This document shows, piece after piece, positions 51,750 to 61,665 of a DNA stretch of 64,000 nucleotides; the first letter of the stretch is position 1; each line of letters starts with the position of its first letter. Under the pieces are notes generated by a model. That model was not told where the DNA came from, did not search any database, and saw only the letters and a program-made list of their open reading frames with translations. Source of the stretch: Sphingomonas sanguinis NBRC 13937 (GTDB lineage Bacteria > Pseudomonadota > Alphaproteobacteria > Sphingomonadales > Sphingomonadaceae). The stretch spans positions 1 through 64,000 of the forward strand of contig NZ_BCTY01000012.1 of assembly GCF_001591005.1 (NCBI RefSeq), in the 5' to 3' direction. The position numbers were made by a program, and so were the translations under genes.

Positions 51750-54700
51750 GCCGGAACCCCGGATTCAGGAGTGGTGGGATCGTCCTGGTCGTCGACCATC
51801 GGATCATGCTTCTTCTTGCGCTGCGACAGCGGCAGGCGCGTCGAATAGCGGCTGATGAGCACCGGCAGGACCAGCAGGATCAGCAGCGGAGCCAGCGTCA
51901 TGCCGCCGACCACGACCAGCGCGAGCGGCTTCTGCACCTGGCTGCCGATGCCGTGCGAGAGAGCTGCGGGCAGCAGGCCGATCGCGGCGACCAGACAGGT
52001 CATGACGACCGGGCGCAGGCTGTTCTTGACGGTGGTGGCCAGCGCATTCTCACGCGGCGCACCCTCGTCGATCGCGTTGTTGAAGGTGGTGACGACCAGA
52101 ATCCCGTCCATCACCGCAATGCCGAACAGCGCGACGAAGCCAATCGCCGCCGAGATGCTGAACGCCGTGCCGGTCAGGGCCAGCGCCAGCACGCCGCCCA
52201 CGATCGCCATCGGGATCGCCGAGAAGGCGAGCAGGCTGTCGCGCATCGAGCCGAAATTCGCATAGAGCAGCAGCAGGATGAGCACGAGGCTGATCGGCAC
52301 CACGATCTCCAGACGGGCGATGGCGTTCTTCAGGTTATCCAGCTCGCCCGCCCATTCCAGGTGATAGCCCGGCGGCAGGTGGACATTCTGGTTGATCCGC
52401 GCCCGCGCCTCCTCGACCGCGCCGCCCAGGTCGCGGCCGCGCACCGAGAATTTGATCGGCACGTACCGCTCCTGATGCTCGCGATAGATGAACGACGCAC
52501 CGGTGGTCAGCTTGACGTTGGCGACCTCGGACAGCGGCACCTGGATCGTGCCGTTGCCGTCGGGGCTGGGCGCGCCGATCGTGATGTTGCGCACCGATTC
52601 CAGCGAGTCGCGCTGGGTCGGCTGCAACCGCACGATGATCGGGAAGTGGCGGTCGGTGCCGGGTTCGTACAGGTCGGCGGACGACTGGCCACCGATGGCG
52701 GCGGCGACCGTCTGGTTGATGTCGTCGGGCGTCAGGCCATAGCGGGCGGCCTTGGCGCGGTCGACGTCGATCCGCACGGTCGGCTGGCCCAGGATCTCGA
52801 ACACGCCGAGATCCTCGATGCCCTTCACCTTGGCCATCTGCGCCTTGATCTGGTTGGCCAGCTTTTCCAGCGTGACCAGGTCGGGGCCGAACAGCTTGAT
52901 CGAATTGGCGCCCTTCACGCCCGAGGCGGCTTCCTCGACGTTATCCTCGATGATCTGCGAGAAGGAGAAGTCGACGCCGGGGTATTTCTTGGCGAGCCGG
53001 GTCGACAGTTCGTCGATCAGCTTCTCCTTGGTCATGCCGCTCGGCCAGGTGTCGAAGGGCTTGAGCGGCACGAAGAACTCGACGTTGAAGAAGCCGGTCG
53101 CGTCGGTGCCGTCATCCGGGCGGCCATGGGCGGACAGGACCGCCGTGGTCTCCGGATAGGACGCGATGATCTTGCGCACCTCGTTCGTCACCTTCTCGCC
53201 CGCCTCCAGGCTGATCGAGGAGGGGAGGGTGGCGCGGATGTACATATTGCCTTCTTCGAGGTGCGGCAGGAACTCGATGCCCAGCGAGCGCACGCCGACG
53301 ACCGCCAGACCCATCATCAGCACCGCACCGCCGATCGTCACGATCTTGTTGCGCAGCGCGAAGGACGCGGCGGGTTCGTAGACGGCCCGCAGCTTGCCGA
53401 CGATGAACGTCTCGGTCTCGGCCAGCTTGTCCGGCAGCAGCAGCGTGGCGAGCACCGGCGCGACCGTGAAGGTCGCGAGCAGGCCGCCGCTGATCGCATA
53501 GGCATAGGTCTTGGCCATCGGGCCGAAGATGTGGCCTTCCACGCCGGTCAGGGTGAACAGCGGCAGGAAGCTGGCGATGATGATGGCAGCGGCGAAGAAG
53601 ATGCCGCGGCTGACCTCCGACGAGGCGCCCAGCACCGCGCCGAAACGGCTGGCCAGGGTATAGCGGCCCTGGCCATTCTCCACGGCGGCGGAGCGTTCGA
53701 CCATGTGGCGGAAGATATTCTCCACCATGATGACGCAGGCATCGACCACCAGGCCGAAGTCCAGCGCACCGACCGACAACAGATTCGCACTCTCCCCCTG
53801 CAACACCAGGATCAGGATCGCGAAGGCCAGCGCGAAGGGGATGGTCGCCGCCACGATGATCGCCGAGCGCAGATTGCCGAGGAACAGCCACTGCAGCGCG
53901 AAGATCAGGAGGATGCCGACCACCATGTTTTCCATGACGGTGTGGATGGTCAGGTTGATCAGGTCGGAGCGGTCATAGATCCGCTCCAGATGGACGCCGG
54001 GGGGCAGCACGCCGCTGTCGTTGATGTTGGCGACCTCGGCCTGCACGGCCTTGATCGTCGGCATCGACTGGGCGCCGCGTTGCATCAGGACGATGCCCTG
54101 CACGATGTCGTCGTCGTTATTATACCCGGCGATGCCCATGCGGGGCGCGTTGCCGACCTTCACGGTCGCCACGTCCTTGATCAGCACGGGCGCGCCGCCC
54201 GCCTGGCCGACCAGCACGTTCTGGATCGCGTCGGGCGACTGGATCAGGCCGATGCCGCGCACGATCGCGGCTTGTTCGCCGAAGTTGATCGTCTGGCCGC
54301 CGACATTGCCGTCGCTCTTGGACAGCGCCGCCAGCACCTGCGCCACGGTGACACCGTGGGCGTTCAGCCGGTTCTGGTCGATCACTACGTCATAGGCGCG
54401 CAGCTTGCCGCCCCAGCCGGTCACGTCGATCACGCCCGGAATCCGCTTGAACCGGCGCTGGAGCACCCAGTCCTGCAGCGTCTTCAGGTCCATCACCGAA
54501 TAGCCCTTGGGCGCGGCGATGCGGTAGCGATAGATTTCACCCACCGGCGAGGTCGGCGACAGCGTCGGCTGCGCGCCACCTGCCAGCGGCGGTAGCTGCG
54601 ACAGGCGGTTGATGACCTGCTGGCGCGCCTGCTCGTTGGTATAGTCGTAGGTGAACTGGATCTTGATGTCCGACAGGCCGAACAGGCTGATCGCGCGGAT

Positions 54701-54940
54701 CGCGGTCAGGTGCGGGATGCCCGCCATCTGTACCTCGATCGGGATGGTGACGTTGCGCTCCATCTCCTCGGCCGACAGGCCTTGGGTCTGGGTGATGACC
54801 TCGACCATCGGCGGAACCGGGTCGGGATAGGCCTCGATATTCAGGTTGATGAAGCCGATGACGCCAGCGACGATCATCGAAAAGAACAGGCCGACGATCA
54901 GCAGTCGCTGACGCAGCGCAAAGTCGACGATGCGGTTCAT
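51746..54940 (-). CDS. HME-type RND efflux pump (CusA/CzcA family)
   Basis: 1064 residues. Heavy-metal-efflux branch features: N-terminal helix then NLNIEAYPDPVPPMVEV, and the proton-relay helix DFGLVVDACVIMVEN, which in the HAE branch reads differently. Twelve helices and two large periplasmic loops are intact. Many CzcA-like pumps of this set export divalent metals or unknown compounds; the methionine ladder of CusA is not evident, so copper/silver is not favoured. Start and stop overlap the adaptor and OMF genes (1 and 4 bases), so the three form one operon. Confidence 0.88.
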   Translation of the reverse strand: MNRIVDFALRQRLLIVGLFFSMIVAGVIGFINLNIEAYPDPVPPMVEVITQTQGLSAEEMERNVTIPIEVQMAGIPHLTAIRAISLFGLSDIKIQFTYDYTNEQARQQVINRLSQLPPLAGGAQPTLSPTSPVGEIYRYRIAAPKGYSVMDLKTLQDWVLQRRFKRIPGVIDVTGWGGKLRAYDVVIDQNRLNAHGVTVAQVLAALSKSDGNVGGQTINFGEQAAIVRGIGLIQSPDAIQNVLVGQAGGAPVLIKDVATVKVGNAPRMGIAGYNNDDDIVQGIVLMQRGAQSMPTIKAVQAEVANINDSGVLPPGVHLERIYDRSDLINLTIHTVMENMVVGILLIFALQWLFLGNLRSAIIVAATIPFALAFAILILVLQGESANLLSVGALDFGLVVDACVIMVENIFRHMVERSAAVENGQGRYTLASRFGAVLGASSEVSRGIFFAAAIIIASFLPLFTLTGVEGHIFGPMAKTYAYAISGGLLATFTVAPVLATLLLPDKLAETETFIVGKLRAVYEPAASFALRNKIVTIGGAVLMMGLAVVGVRSLGIEFLPHLEEGNMYIRATLPSSISLEAGEKVTNEVRKIIASYPETTAVLSAHGRPDDGTDATGFFNVEFFVPLKPFDTWPSGMTKEKLIDELSTRLAKKYPGVDFSFSQIIEDNVEEAASGVKGANSIKLFGPDLVTLEKLANQIKAQMAKVKGIEDLGVFEILGQPTVRIDVDRAKAARYGLTPDDINQTVAAAIGGQSSADLYEPGTDRHFPIIVRLQPTQRDSLESVRNITIGAPSPDGNGTIQVPLSEVANVKLTTGASFIYREHQERYVPIKFSVRGRDLGGAVEEARARINQNVHLPPGYHLEWAGELDNLKNAIARLEIVVPISLVLILLLLYANFGSMRDSLLAFSAIPMAIVGGVLALALTGTAFSISAAIGFVALFGIAVMDGILVVTTFNNAIDEGAPRENALATTVKNSLRPVVMTCLVAAIGLLPAALSHGIGSQVQKPLALVVVGGMTLAPLLILLVLPVLISRYSTRLPLSQRKKKHDPMVDDQDDPTTPESGVPA

Positions 54941-56202
54941 TATTCGCCGATCCCCGCTTCGTTGACGAACAGCGCGCCCGACGTGACGATCTTCTCGCCC
55001 GGCTTCAGGCCCGAGGTGATGGTGACCAGGCCGTTCGCCGAGTCGCCGGTCTGCACATCGCGCGCGACCAGCAGGCCGTCGGGCCGCATGATCCAGACGC
55101 GCGCGGTGTCGCCTTCATGGATGACGGCGGCGGCGGGCACGCGGATCGCCTCGCCCGCGTTCAGATGCTTGATCGCGAAGCTGGCGAACATCTGCGGCTT
55201 CAGCGCCTTGTCCGGGTTGGGGATGGAGGCGCGGACGGGCAGGCGGTGGGTCTGCGGGTCGAGCGCGGCGCCGACCAGATCGATGGTGGCGTGGAAGACG
55301 CGGCCGGGCACGGCGGGGGTCGTCACCTCGACCGGATCGCCGACGCGGACATTCTCGGCATCGCTCTCGGCCACCTGCGCGACCAGCCAGACGCGCGAGG
55401 GGTCGGTGATGGTCATCACCGGCTTGTCGCCGCCCTGCGAGACATATTGCCCGGCAGCGACATCGCGCGAGGCGATCACGCCGCTGATCGGCGCATGCAG
55501 CGTGGTGATGTCGTGGATGCCGGAGACTTCGCCGACATGCTCCAGCCGGTTGATCTCGCCCTGCGACTTGCCGAGGATCGCCAGCTTGTCGCGCGCGGCG
55601 CCCAGCGAGGCGGCGGCGGTGCGCGCGGTCGCCTGTGCGGCGGCGAGGTCGGCCTTGGCCTGCTGATAATCCTTCAGCGCGCCGCCGGCGGTCTCATAGA
55701 TTTGCTGCTGGCGGTCGGCGTTGCGCTGCGCCGCGACCAGCTGTGCCTGCGCGTTCTGGTACGCCGCGCGCGCCGAGAAGAGGCCCGAGCGGGCGTCGAC
55801 GAAATCGCTGGTCTTGATGAGGAGCAGCGGCTGACCCTGACGCACCACCTGGCCAGCATCGGCCAGCACGCGCACCACCTGGCCCGCATAGGGCATCAGC
55901 ACGGGGGTCGAACGGGTGCCGTCGACGGTGATCGCGCCCGTCGCCATGGTCTGGTCGCCCGAGGCCCCCAGCCCGACACGCATCGTCGGCATTGCATCCA
56001 GCTGGTCCTTGGACAGGCGCAGCGTGCCGGGCGGCGGCGGGGGCGGCGGCACCTCTTCCTTGTGGGTCAGCTTGCCGATGACCGTGATCAGGATCAGCAC
56101 GCCGATCACCACGGCGGCGGCGATTCCCACCCAGCGCCATTGCTGGCCCGAGGACAGACGGCGGGTTTCGGGCAGCGTTTCGTCGGCAGGATTGACGTGC
56201 AT
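54940..56202 (-). CDS. RND periplasmic adaptor (membrane fusion protein)
   Basis: 420 residues from ATG 56202 (GAAAGAAG upstream); the ATG at 56268 is less likely. One N-terminal helix (VGIAAAVVIGVLILITVIG) anchors it, followed by a Pro tract (PPPPPPPG), a lipoyl half (MPYAGQVVRVLADAGQVV), a long coiled-coil hairpin (about 150-230), and the second lipoyl/beta-barrel parts (LHAPISGVIASRDVAAGQYV). It bridges pump and outer-membrane channel. Its stop overlaps the pump start by one base. First gene of the operon; promoter not clearly seen in the 277 bp upstream. Confidence 0.9.
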   Translation of the reverse strand: MHVNPADETLPETRRLSSGQQWRWVGIAAAVVIGVLILITVIGKLTHKEEVPPPPPPPGTLRLSKDQLDAMPTMRVGLGASGDQTMATGAITVDGTRSTPVLMPYAGQVVRVLADAGQVVRQGQPLLLIKTSDFVDARSGLFSARAAYQNAQAQLVAAQRNADRQQQIYETAGGALKDYQQAKADLAAAQATARTAAASLGAARDKLAILGKSQGEINRLEHVGEVSGIHDITTLHAPISGVIASRDVAAGQYVSQGGDKPVMTITDPSRVWLVAQVAESDAENVRVGDPVEVTTPAVPGRVFHATIDLVGAALDPQTHRLPVRASIPNPDKALKPQMFASFAIKHLNAGEAIRVPAAAVIHEGDTARVWIMRPDGLLVARDVQTGDSANGLVTITSGLKPGEKIVTSGALFVNEAGIGE

Positions 56203-56479
56203 CGGCTTCTTTCGGCGCGAGAGGCTGGAATATTGGCACCGGGCGATAGGGGCTGTGGCCTGACCCACCGCTTACGGAAATCTTACGAGACGTTCATGTT
56301 GCGCTGCCGAAGAAGGGCGTCGGTTTGACCGATGCGCCTGTTTTTGGCCCGATTGCCCGTCGTGACGAGGGCATGAGGGTTGCGACGAACGGATGACCGC
56401 TTTGTCACGCGCTGGGAACGAAAGTAGCGATTCGTCGTTGATTTGGAACGTTTCACCAATACCTTGGGGGTAAGGTTCG

Positions 56480-56635
56480 ATGGCCAGTCACATGCCGCCG
56501 CCGCGTATTTCGGATATGCCGCGCGAAGAGCGTCTGGATGCCCTGTATCGCCGTGCGGCAGAGGATCGGGCGCGGTACATGGCAATGCGCTCGCGGCGCC
56601 CCGGCCTGCTCGACCGGTTGCTTCATCTGTTCTGA
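56480..56635 (+). CDS. Small basic protein, 51 residues
   Basis: ATG 56480 to TGA 56633-56635, with TAAGG upstream. The sequence (PRISDMPREERLDALYRRAAEDRARYMAMRSRRPGLLDRLL) is strongly helical, Arg-rich and without a signal. It has the character of a real small protein rather than noise, because this frame is clean and helical while the overlapping longer frame is Arg/Pro nonsense. The family is unknown to me. Confidence 0.55.
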   Translation: MASHMPPPRISDMPREERLDALYRRAAEDRARYMAMRSRRPGLLDRLLHLF

Positions 56636-56651
56636 GATTACCGACGCGGCG

Positions 56652-56819
56652 TTATAGCCGGGCGCGTCGTGACCGCGCGATCGGTGCGCGGCGGCGAAGG
56701 GGGCGGGGCCGCAGGCGGCGTTCGCGCCGCATGTCGCTGTGACCCAGTGCGATCATGATGATTATCAGTGATGACAGCGCCGAGACGGTCAGCCAGATTT
56801 CCACCAAAGCGCCTGCCAT
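56652..56819 (-). CDS. Single-pass small membrane protein, 55 residues
   Basis: From ATG 56819, preceded by GGAGGGG at 8 bases. One helix (LVEIWLTVSALSSLIIIMIAL) then an Arg-rich tail (RRERRLRPRPLRRR). The orientation rule favours the Arg-rich tail inside. Function unknown. It is convergent with the 51-residue gene and close to it (16 bp); the longer in-frame start at 56897 adds a weakly supported N-terminus. Confidence 0.5.
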   Translation of the reverse strand: MAGALVEIWLTVSALSSLIIIMIALGHSDMRRERRLRPRPLRRRAPIARSRRARL

Positions 56820-56936
56820 CACATCCCCTCCACGAGCCGCCTGAACGCCCGGACGGTCGGTCCGATCCATGCGGGATCGGTTTATTCGCTCGATCACCAG
56901 TGGTCATGCCGCCTGCGACCCTGATAAGGGGCGGGC

Positions 56937-57572
56937 ATGATCCGATCCGATCGACGTAGCTGGCCTCTGGCGGCAGGCCTTGCCCTGCTGGCGGGCTATG
57001 TCGATGCCATCGGTTTTCAGAAACTGGGCGGCTATTTCGTCTCGTTCATGAGCGGAAACGGAACGATGCTGGCGGTGCGGCTGGCATCTCCCTTCGGCGA
57101 CATGCCGGGTGGGGCGGGCATCTTGGCCACCTTGCTGATCCTATTCGTCGGTGGAGTCGTGGTGGGCACGCTCGTCCGCCTGATCTGGCCGGTGGCGGGG
57201 CAGGCGCTGGTCCTGCTGTTCGTCGCGCTACTGCTGGGCTGCGTGGCTGGGTGGGGTGATGCGACCGCGCCCGCCATGGTGGTGGCGATGGGGGCGGCCA
57301 ACGCGACCTTCGAGCGTGGCGGCGAGGTCAGCATCGGCGTCACCTATATGACGGGCACGCTGGTCAAGATCGGCCAGCATCTGGCGCAGATGATCGCCGG
57401 GCGGCGGCGCTGGGACTGGGTGCCCTATCTGTTGTTGTGGACCAGCTTCTTCATCGGCGCGGGGCTGGGCGCATGGGCCTTTCCCGTCTGGGGCACGGCG
57501 GCCCTGTTCGCGGCCTCGGCGGCGGCGCTGGTCGCGGCGGGTGTCGCATGGCGGTTCCGCCCCGCGATCTGA
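56937..57572 (+). CDS. DUF1275 (YoaK-family) membrane protein
   Basis: 211 residues with six hydrophobic segments. The N-terminal signature GYVDAIGFQKLGGYFVSFMSGNGT is diagnostic of DUF1275. The role is unclear; the family is widespread in proteobacteria. It starts at ATG 56937 and ends 112 bp before mmsA, which has its own promoter-like sequence. Confidence 0.85.
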   Translation: MIRSDRRSWPLAAGLALLAGYVDAIGFQKLGGYFVSFMSGNGTMLAVRLASPFGDMPGGAGILATLLILFVGGVVVGTLVRLIWPVAGQALVLLFVALLLGCVAGWGDATAPAMVVAMGAANATFERGGEVSIGVTYMTGTLVKIGQHLAQMIAGRRRWDWVPYLLLWTSFFIGAGLGAWAFPVWGTAALFAASAAALVAAGVAWRFRPAI

Positions 57573-57613
57573 CGTGCGCCAGGGCGGCTTGGCCGCTTTT
57601 TGCCCGACCCATC

Positions 57614-57640
57614 TTGGATTTCACGTCCGAGCAATATAAT
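57614..57640 (+). promoter_or_regulatory. Possible promoter of the valine cluster
   Basis: TTGGAT (57614) and perfect TATAAT (57635) with a 15-bp spacer, 44 bp before mmsA. The short spacer makes it only plausible. Confidence 0.4.
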
Positions 57641-57684
57641 TACAAGCGAAAGAGTCGGGCATCAGACCCGGAACAGGAGAGTAT

Positions 57685-59202
57685 ATGCGCGTGATCGACC
57701 ATTTGGTTGCCGGCGGCCAAGCCGCAACCGACGCCGCCGGACCCCGCCCCGAGGGGCGCTCGGGCGATGTCTTCGACCCCAATAGCGGCCAGGTGCAGGC
57801 CCGCGTGATGCTGGGCGATGCCGCACTGCTGGAACGTGCCGTCGCCGCCGCGCAAGCCGCGCAACCCGGCTGGGCCGCGACCAATCCGCAGCGCCGGGCG
57901 CGGGTGATGTTCCGGTTCAAGGAACTGGTCGAGCAGAATATGGATGCGCTGGCGCATTTGCTCTCCTCCGAACATGGCAAGGTGATCGCCGACGCGCGAG
58001 GAGACATCCAGCGCGGGCTGGAGGTGATCGAGTTCGCCTGCGGTATCCCCCACGCGCTGAAGGGCGAATATACGCAAGGCGCAGGGCCGGGCATCGACGT
58101 CTATTCGATGCGGATGCCGCTGGGCATCGGGGCAGGCATCACGCCGTTCAACTTCCCCGCGATGATCCCGATGTGGATGTTCGGCGTCGCCATCGCCTGC
58201 GGCAACGCCTTCATTCTGAAGCCGTCCGAGCGCGACCCGTCGGTCCCCGTCCGCCTCGCCGAACTGATGCGCGAAGCGGGCGCGCCGGAGGGCATCCTTC
58301 AGGTCGTGCATGGCGACAAGGCGATGGTCGACGCAATCCTCGACCATCCGGCGATCAGCGCGGTCAGCTTCGTCGGCTCGTCCGACATCGCCCATTATGT
58401 GTATCGGCGCGGCGTCGAGGCGGGCAAGCGTGTCCAGGCGATGGGCGGCGCGAAGAACCACGGCATTGTCATGCCCGACGCCGATCTGGACCAAGTGGTC
58501 GCCGATTTGTCGGGCGCGGCCTTCGGCTCGGCGGGCGAGCGGTGCATGGCGCTGCCCGTGGTGGTGCCGGTCGGGGACAAGACGGCGGACCGCTTACGCG
58601 AAAAGCTGATCCCCGCGATCGACGCTTTGCGGGTCGGCGTCTCGACCGACGACCAAGCGCATTACGGGCCGGTGGTAAATGCCGCGCACAAGAAACGGGT
58701 CGAGGACTGGATTCAGACCGGAGTCGACGAAGGCGCCGAGCTGGTAGTCGACGGGCGCGGCTTCCAGCTTCAGGGCTATGAGGAGGGTTTCTTCATCGGC
58801 CCGTCGCTGTTCGACCGGGTGACGCCCGCCATGCAGAGCTACAAGGAGGAAATCTTCGGCCCCGTCCTCCAGATCGTCCGCGCGCCCGATTTCGAGACGG
58901 CGGTCCGCCTGCCCAGCGAGCATCAATATGGCAACGGCGTCGCGATCTTCACCCGCAACGGCCACGCCGCGCGCGAGTTCGCGGCGCGCGTCGAGGTGGG
59001 CATGGTCGGCATCAACGTGCCGATCCCGGTGCCGGTGGCGTATCACAGCTTTGGCGGCTGGAAGCGGTCCGCGTTCGGCGACGTGAACCAGCATGGCATG
59101 GAGGGTGTCCGCTTCTGGACTAAGGTCAAGACGGTGACCCAGCGCTGGCCGGATGGCTCGCCCGATGGTGGCAACGTCTTCGTAATCCCGACGATGGCGT
59201 AA
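57685..59202 (+). CDS. mmsA: Methylmalonate-semialdehyde dehydrogenase
   Basis: 505 residues; oxidative decarboxylation of methylmalonate semialdehyde to propionyl-CoA (CoA-acylating, NAD-dependent), the last step of valine breakdown. ALDH signature GITPFNFPAM and catalytic Cys287 in GSAGERCMALPVVV. CAGGAGAG precedes ATG 57685. First gene of a same-strand cluster encoding most of the valine/isobutyrate route. Lengths and motifs fit standard MmsA/IolA. Confidence 0.95.
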   Translation: MRVIDHLVAGGQAATDAAGPRPEGRSGDVFDPNSGQVQARVMLGDAALLERAVAAAQAAQPGWAATNPQRRARVMFRFKELVEQNMDALAHLLSSEHGKVIADARGDIQRGLEVIEFACGIPHALKGEYTQGAGPGIDVYSMRMPLGIGAGITPFNFPAMIPMWMFGVAIACGNAFILKPSERDPSVPVRLAELMREAGAPEGILQVVHGDKAMVDAILDHPAISAVSFVGSSDIAHYVYRRGVEAGKRVQAMGGAKNHGIVMPDADLDQVVADLSGAAFGSAGERCMALPVVVPVGDKTADRLREKLIPAIDALRVGVSTDDQAHYGPVVNAAHKKRVEDWIQTGVDEGAELVVDGRGFQLQGYEEGFFIGPSLFDRVTPAMQSYKEEIFGPVLQIVRAPDFETAVRLPSEHQYGNGVAIFTRNGHAAREFAARVEVGMVGINVPIPVPVAYHSFGGWKRSAFGDVNQHGMEGVRFWTKVKTVTQRWPDGSPDGGNVFVIPTMA

Positions 59203-59204
59203 CA

Positions 59205-59312
59205 GCACGCCCCTCCCGTTTACCGGAGGGGATGGGGGAGGGCAGGCCGCAAGCGACGGTCTCTGTGAGACTCCCTGCCCTCCCCAAACCCCTCCCGCCT
59301 GCGGGAGGGGCT
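59205..59312. repeat. 108-bp repeat A1 between mmsA and the dehydrogenase
   Basis: Begins CACGCCCCTCCCGTTTACCGG and ends CCCTCCCGCCTGCGGGAGGG, with inverted halves around a GGCCGCAAGC core. It is nearly the same length and layout as A2 at 62447-62554. Confidence 0.8.
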
Positions 59313-59332
59313 TAACAGGACGAGACCGACCG

Positions 59333-60475
59333 ATGACCCAATTCGACCTCACCGACGAGCAGCGCGAGATCCAGGAACTGGCACGCCGCTTCACCGCCGA
59401 CCGCATCACGCCGTTCGCAGGCGAGTGGGACGAGAAGCACATCTTCCCCCGCGACACGATCAAGGAAGCCGCCGAACTCGGCTTCGCCGCCATTTACGTC
59501 TCGGAAGAATCCGGCGGCATCGCGCTCGGGCGGCTGGAAGCGGCGTTGATCATGGAGGCGATGGCCTATGGCTGTCCCTCGACCTCGGCCTTCGTCTCGA
59601 TCCACAATATGGCGTCGTGGATGATCGACCGGTTCGGCGATGCGGATGTAAAGGGGCGCTACCTGCCCGACCTCGTCACCATGGAGCGCATGGCGAGCTA
59701 TTGCCTGACCGAGCCGGGTTCGGGCTCCGACGCTGCCGCGCTGAAGACCCGCGCGGTCCGCGACGGCGATGATTACATCGTCTCCGGCTCCAAGCAGTTC
59801 ATCTCGGGCGGCGGCGAGAACGAGGTGTACGTCACCATGGTCCGCACCGGCGAGGACGGGCCGAAGGGCATTTCCTGCCTGGTGATCGACAAGGACACCC
59901 CCGGCGTCTCGTTCGGCGCAAACGAGCGCAAGCTGGGCTGGCATTCGCAGCCGACGCGGCAGGTGATGTTCGACCATGTCCGCGTGCCGGTCGCCAACCG
60001 GCTGGGCGCGGAGGGCGAGGGCTTCCGCATCGCCATGATGGGGCTGGACGGCGGGCGGCTGAATATCGGCGCCTGCTCGCTGGGGGGCGCGCAGCGCTGC
60101 CTGGACGAGGCGGTTGCTTATGTGAAGGACCGCCGCCAGTTCGGCAAGGCGATCGCCGAGTTCCAGAACACGCAGTTCACCCTCGCCGACATGGCGACCG
60201 AGTTGGAGGCGGCGCGCGCGCTACTCTATCTCGCTGCCGCCAAGGTGACCGCCAATGCGCCGGACAAGACGCGGTTTGCGGCGATGGCCAAGCGGCTGGC
60301 GACCGACACCGGTTCGTCGGTGGTCGACCGCGCGCTCCAGCTGCATGGCGGCTATGGCTATCTGATGGACTATCCGATCGAGCGCTTCTGGCGCGACCTG
60401 CGTGTGCATTCGATCCTGGAGGGCACGAACCAGGTGATGCGGATGATCGTGGGGCGGGACTTGTTGAAGGACTGA
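59333..60475 (+). CDS. Acyl-CoA dehydrogenase (isobutyryl-CoA type)
   Basis: 380 residues; FAD-dependent alpha-beta oxidation. The motif YCLTEPGSGSDAAALKT is the FAD/substrate loop, and the catalytic Glu is E363 in ILEGTNQVMR, as in short-chain/isobutyryl enzymes. Its place between mmsA and the hydrolase argues for isobutyryl-CoA to methacrylyl-CoA (ACAD8-like). The start ATG 59333 follows AACAGGACGAG. The specificity is inferred from neighbours, not proved by sequence. Confidence 0.88.
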   Translation: MTQFDLTDEQREIQELARRFTADRITPFAGEWDEKHIFPRDTIKEAAELGFAAIYVSEESGGIALGRLEAALIMEAMAYGCPSTSAFVSIHNMASWMIDRFGDADVKGRYLPDLVTMERMASYCLTEPGSGSDAAALKTRAVRDGDDYIVSGSKQFISGGGENEVYVTMVRTGEDGPKGISCLVIDKDTPGVSFGANERKLGWHSQPTRQVMFDHVRVPVANRLGAEGEGFRIAMMGLDGGRLNIGACSLGGAQRCLDEAVAYVKDRRQFGKAIAEFQNTQFTLADMATELEAARALLYLAAAKVTANAPDKTRFAAMAKRLATDTGSSVVDRALQLHGGYGYLMDYPIERFWRDLRVHSILEGTNQVMRMIVGRDLLKD

Positions 60476-60490
60476 GATCCACCCTTGGCA

Positions 60491-60579
60491 CCACCCCGGC
60501 GAAGGCCGGGGTCCAGTTGCCAACCGGCCGGTGGCGCGCCACGTAATGCGCGGCATCTGGGCCCCGGCCTCCGCCGGGG
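60491..60579. repeat. REP-like inverted pair (family B)
   Basis: CCCCGGCGAAGGCCGGGG with trailing TCCAGTTGC at 60494-60520 is opposed by CTGGGCCCCGGCCTCCGCCG at 60557-60579. It matches the family near 50.1 kb and fills the gap before the hydrolase gene. Confidence 0.8.
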
Positions 60580-60602
60580 TCGAAGAAGGTAGAAGGACGG
60601 GC

Positions 60603-61652
60603 ATGACCCAAGACCTGATCGTCACCCGCGAAGGCCCGGTCGGGCGGCTGCGGCTCAACCGACCCAAGGCGATCCACGCGCTGACCCGCGAGATGTGCGA
60701 GGGCGTGCTGGCCGCGCTGGAGGACTGGCGCGGTGACCTGTCGGTCGAGGCGGTCATCATCGACCATGCCGAGGGGCGCGGCTTTTGCGCAGGGGGCGAC
60801 ATCCGCCTGTTGGCGGAAAGCGGCGCGAGCGATGGTGAGGCGGCGCGGGGTTTCTTCCATGCCGAGTACCGGATGAACCATCGGTTGTTCACCTATGCCA
60901 AGCCGATCGTCGCCTTCATGGACGGCATCACCATGGGCGGCGGCGTCGGCGTCTCGGCACCCGCCCGCTTCCGCGTCGCGACCGAGAACACCCGCTTTGC
61001 CATGCCGGAGACCGGGATCGGCCTGTTCCCCGATGTCGGCGGTGGCTGGTATCTCTCGCGTCTGCCCGGGCGGATGGGCGAGTTCCTCGCGCTGACCGGC
61101 CACCGGCTCGACGGGGTGGAGGCGCATGCCTTGGGGCTGGCCACCCATTATCTGTCCGCTTCCGCATTGGACGAGGCCAAGGCCGCCATCATCGCCGCGC
61201 CGCAGGAGATCGCGGCAACGCTCGACCGGCTGTCGGCCCCCGCGCCGGACGCGAAGATCATGGCGCATGCCGCCGAGATCGACCGGCTGTTCGCCGCCGA
61301 TACGCTGGAAGAAATCATCGCCGCATTGGAAGCAGACGACGGCGAATGGGCTGCGCAGCAACTCGCTGTGCTGCGCACCAAATCGCCGCAGGCCTGCAAG
61401 GTGTCGCTGCGTCTGCTGCGCGAGGGGAAACTCACCACCGACTTCGCCGATGAGATGCGCCGCGAATACGGCGTCGCCTCCCGCGTCGTCCAGCGCCCCG
61501 ATTTCGTCGAGGGCGTCCGCGCGCTGATCGTCGACAAGGACAATGCGCCGCGCTGGGACCCCGCCACGCCCGAGGGCGTGACCGACACGATGATCGACCA
61601 TATCTTTGCCCCCATGCCCGACGGGCAGGCCTGGACTCCTACCGACCGCTGA
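60603..61652 (+). CDS. 3-hydroxyisobutyryl-CoA hydrolase
   Basis: 349 residues from ATG 60603 (the longer frame upstream is translated repeat B). Crotonase fold: [19 protein letters not shown] oxyanion loop, then [22 protein letters not shown], the HIBCH-specific block holding the catalytic Glu/Asp. It releases 3-hydroxyisobutyrate from its CoA ester. The insertion and length of ~350 separate it from ordinary hydratases. The next gene overlaps closely (13 bp gap). Confidence 0.88.
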   Translation: MTQDLIVTREGPVGRLRLNRPKAIHALTREMCEGVLAALEDWRGDLSVEAVIIDHAEGRGFCAGGDIRLLAESGASDGEAARGFFHAEYRMNHRLFTYAKPIVAFMDGITMGGGVGVSAPARFRVATENTRFAMPETGIGLFPDVGGGWYLSRLPGRMGEFLALTGHRLDGVEAHALGLATHYLSASALDEAKAAIIAAPQEIAATLDRLSAPAPDAKIMAHAAEIDRLFAADTLEEIIAALEADDGEWAAQQLAVLRTKSPQACKVSLRLLREGKLTTDFADEMRREYGVASRVVQRPDFVEGVRALIVDKDNAPRWDPATPEGVTDTMIDHIFAPMPDGQAWTPTDR

Positions 61653-61665
61653 GAAGGACGCCCGC

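Noticed and set aside
51689..54595. A ~970-residue plus-strand frame opposite the RND pump
   Set aside because: Low-complexity Arg/Asp/His translation and no start or family motif; it is a mirror of the pump gene.
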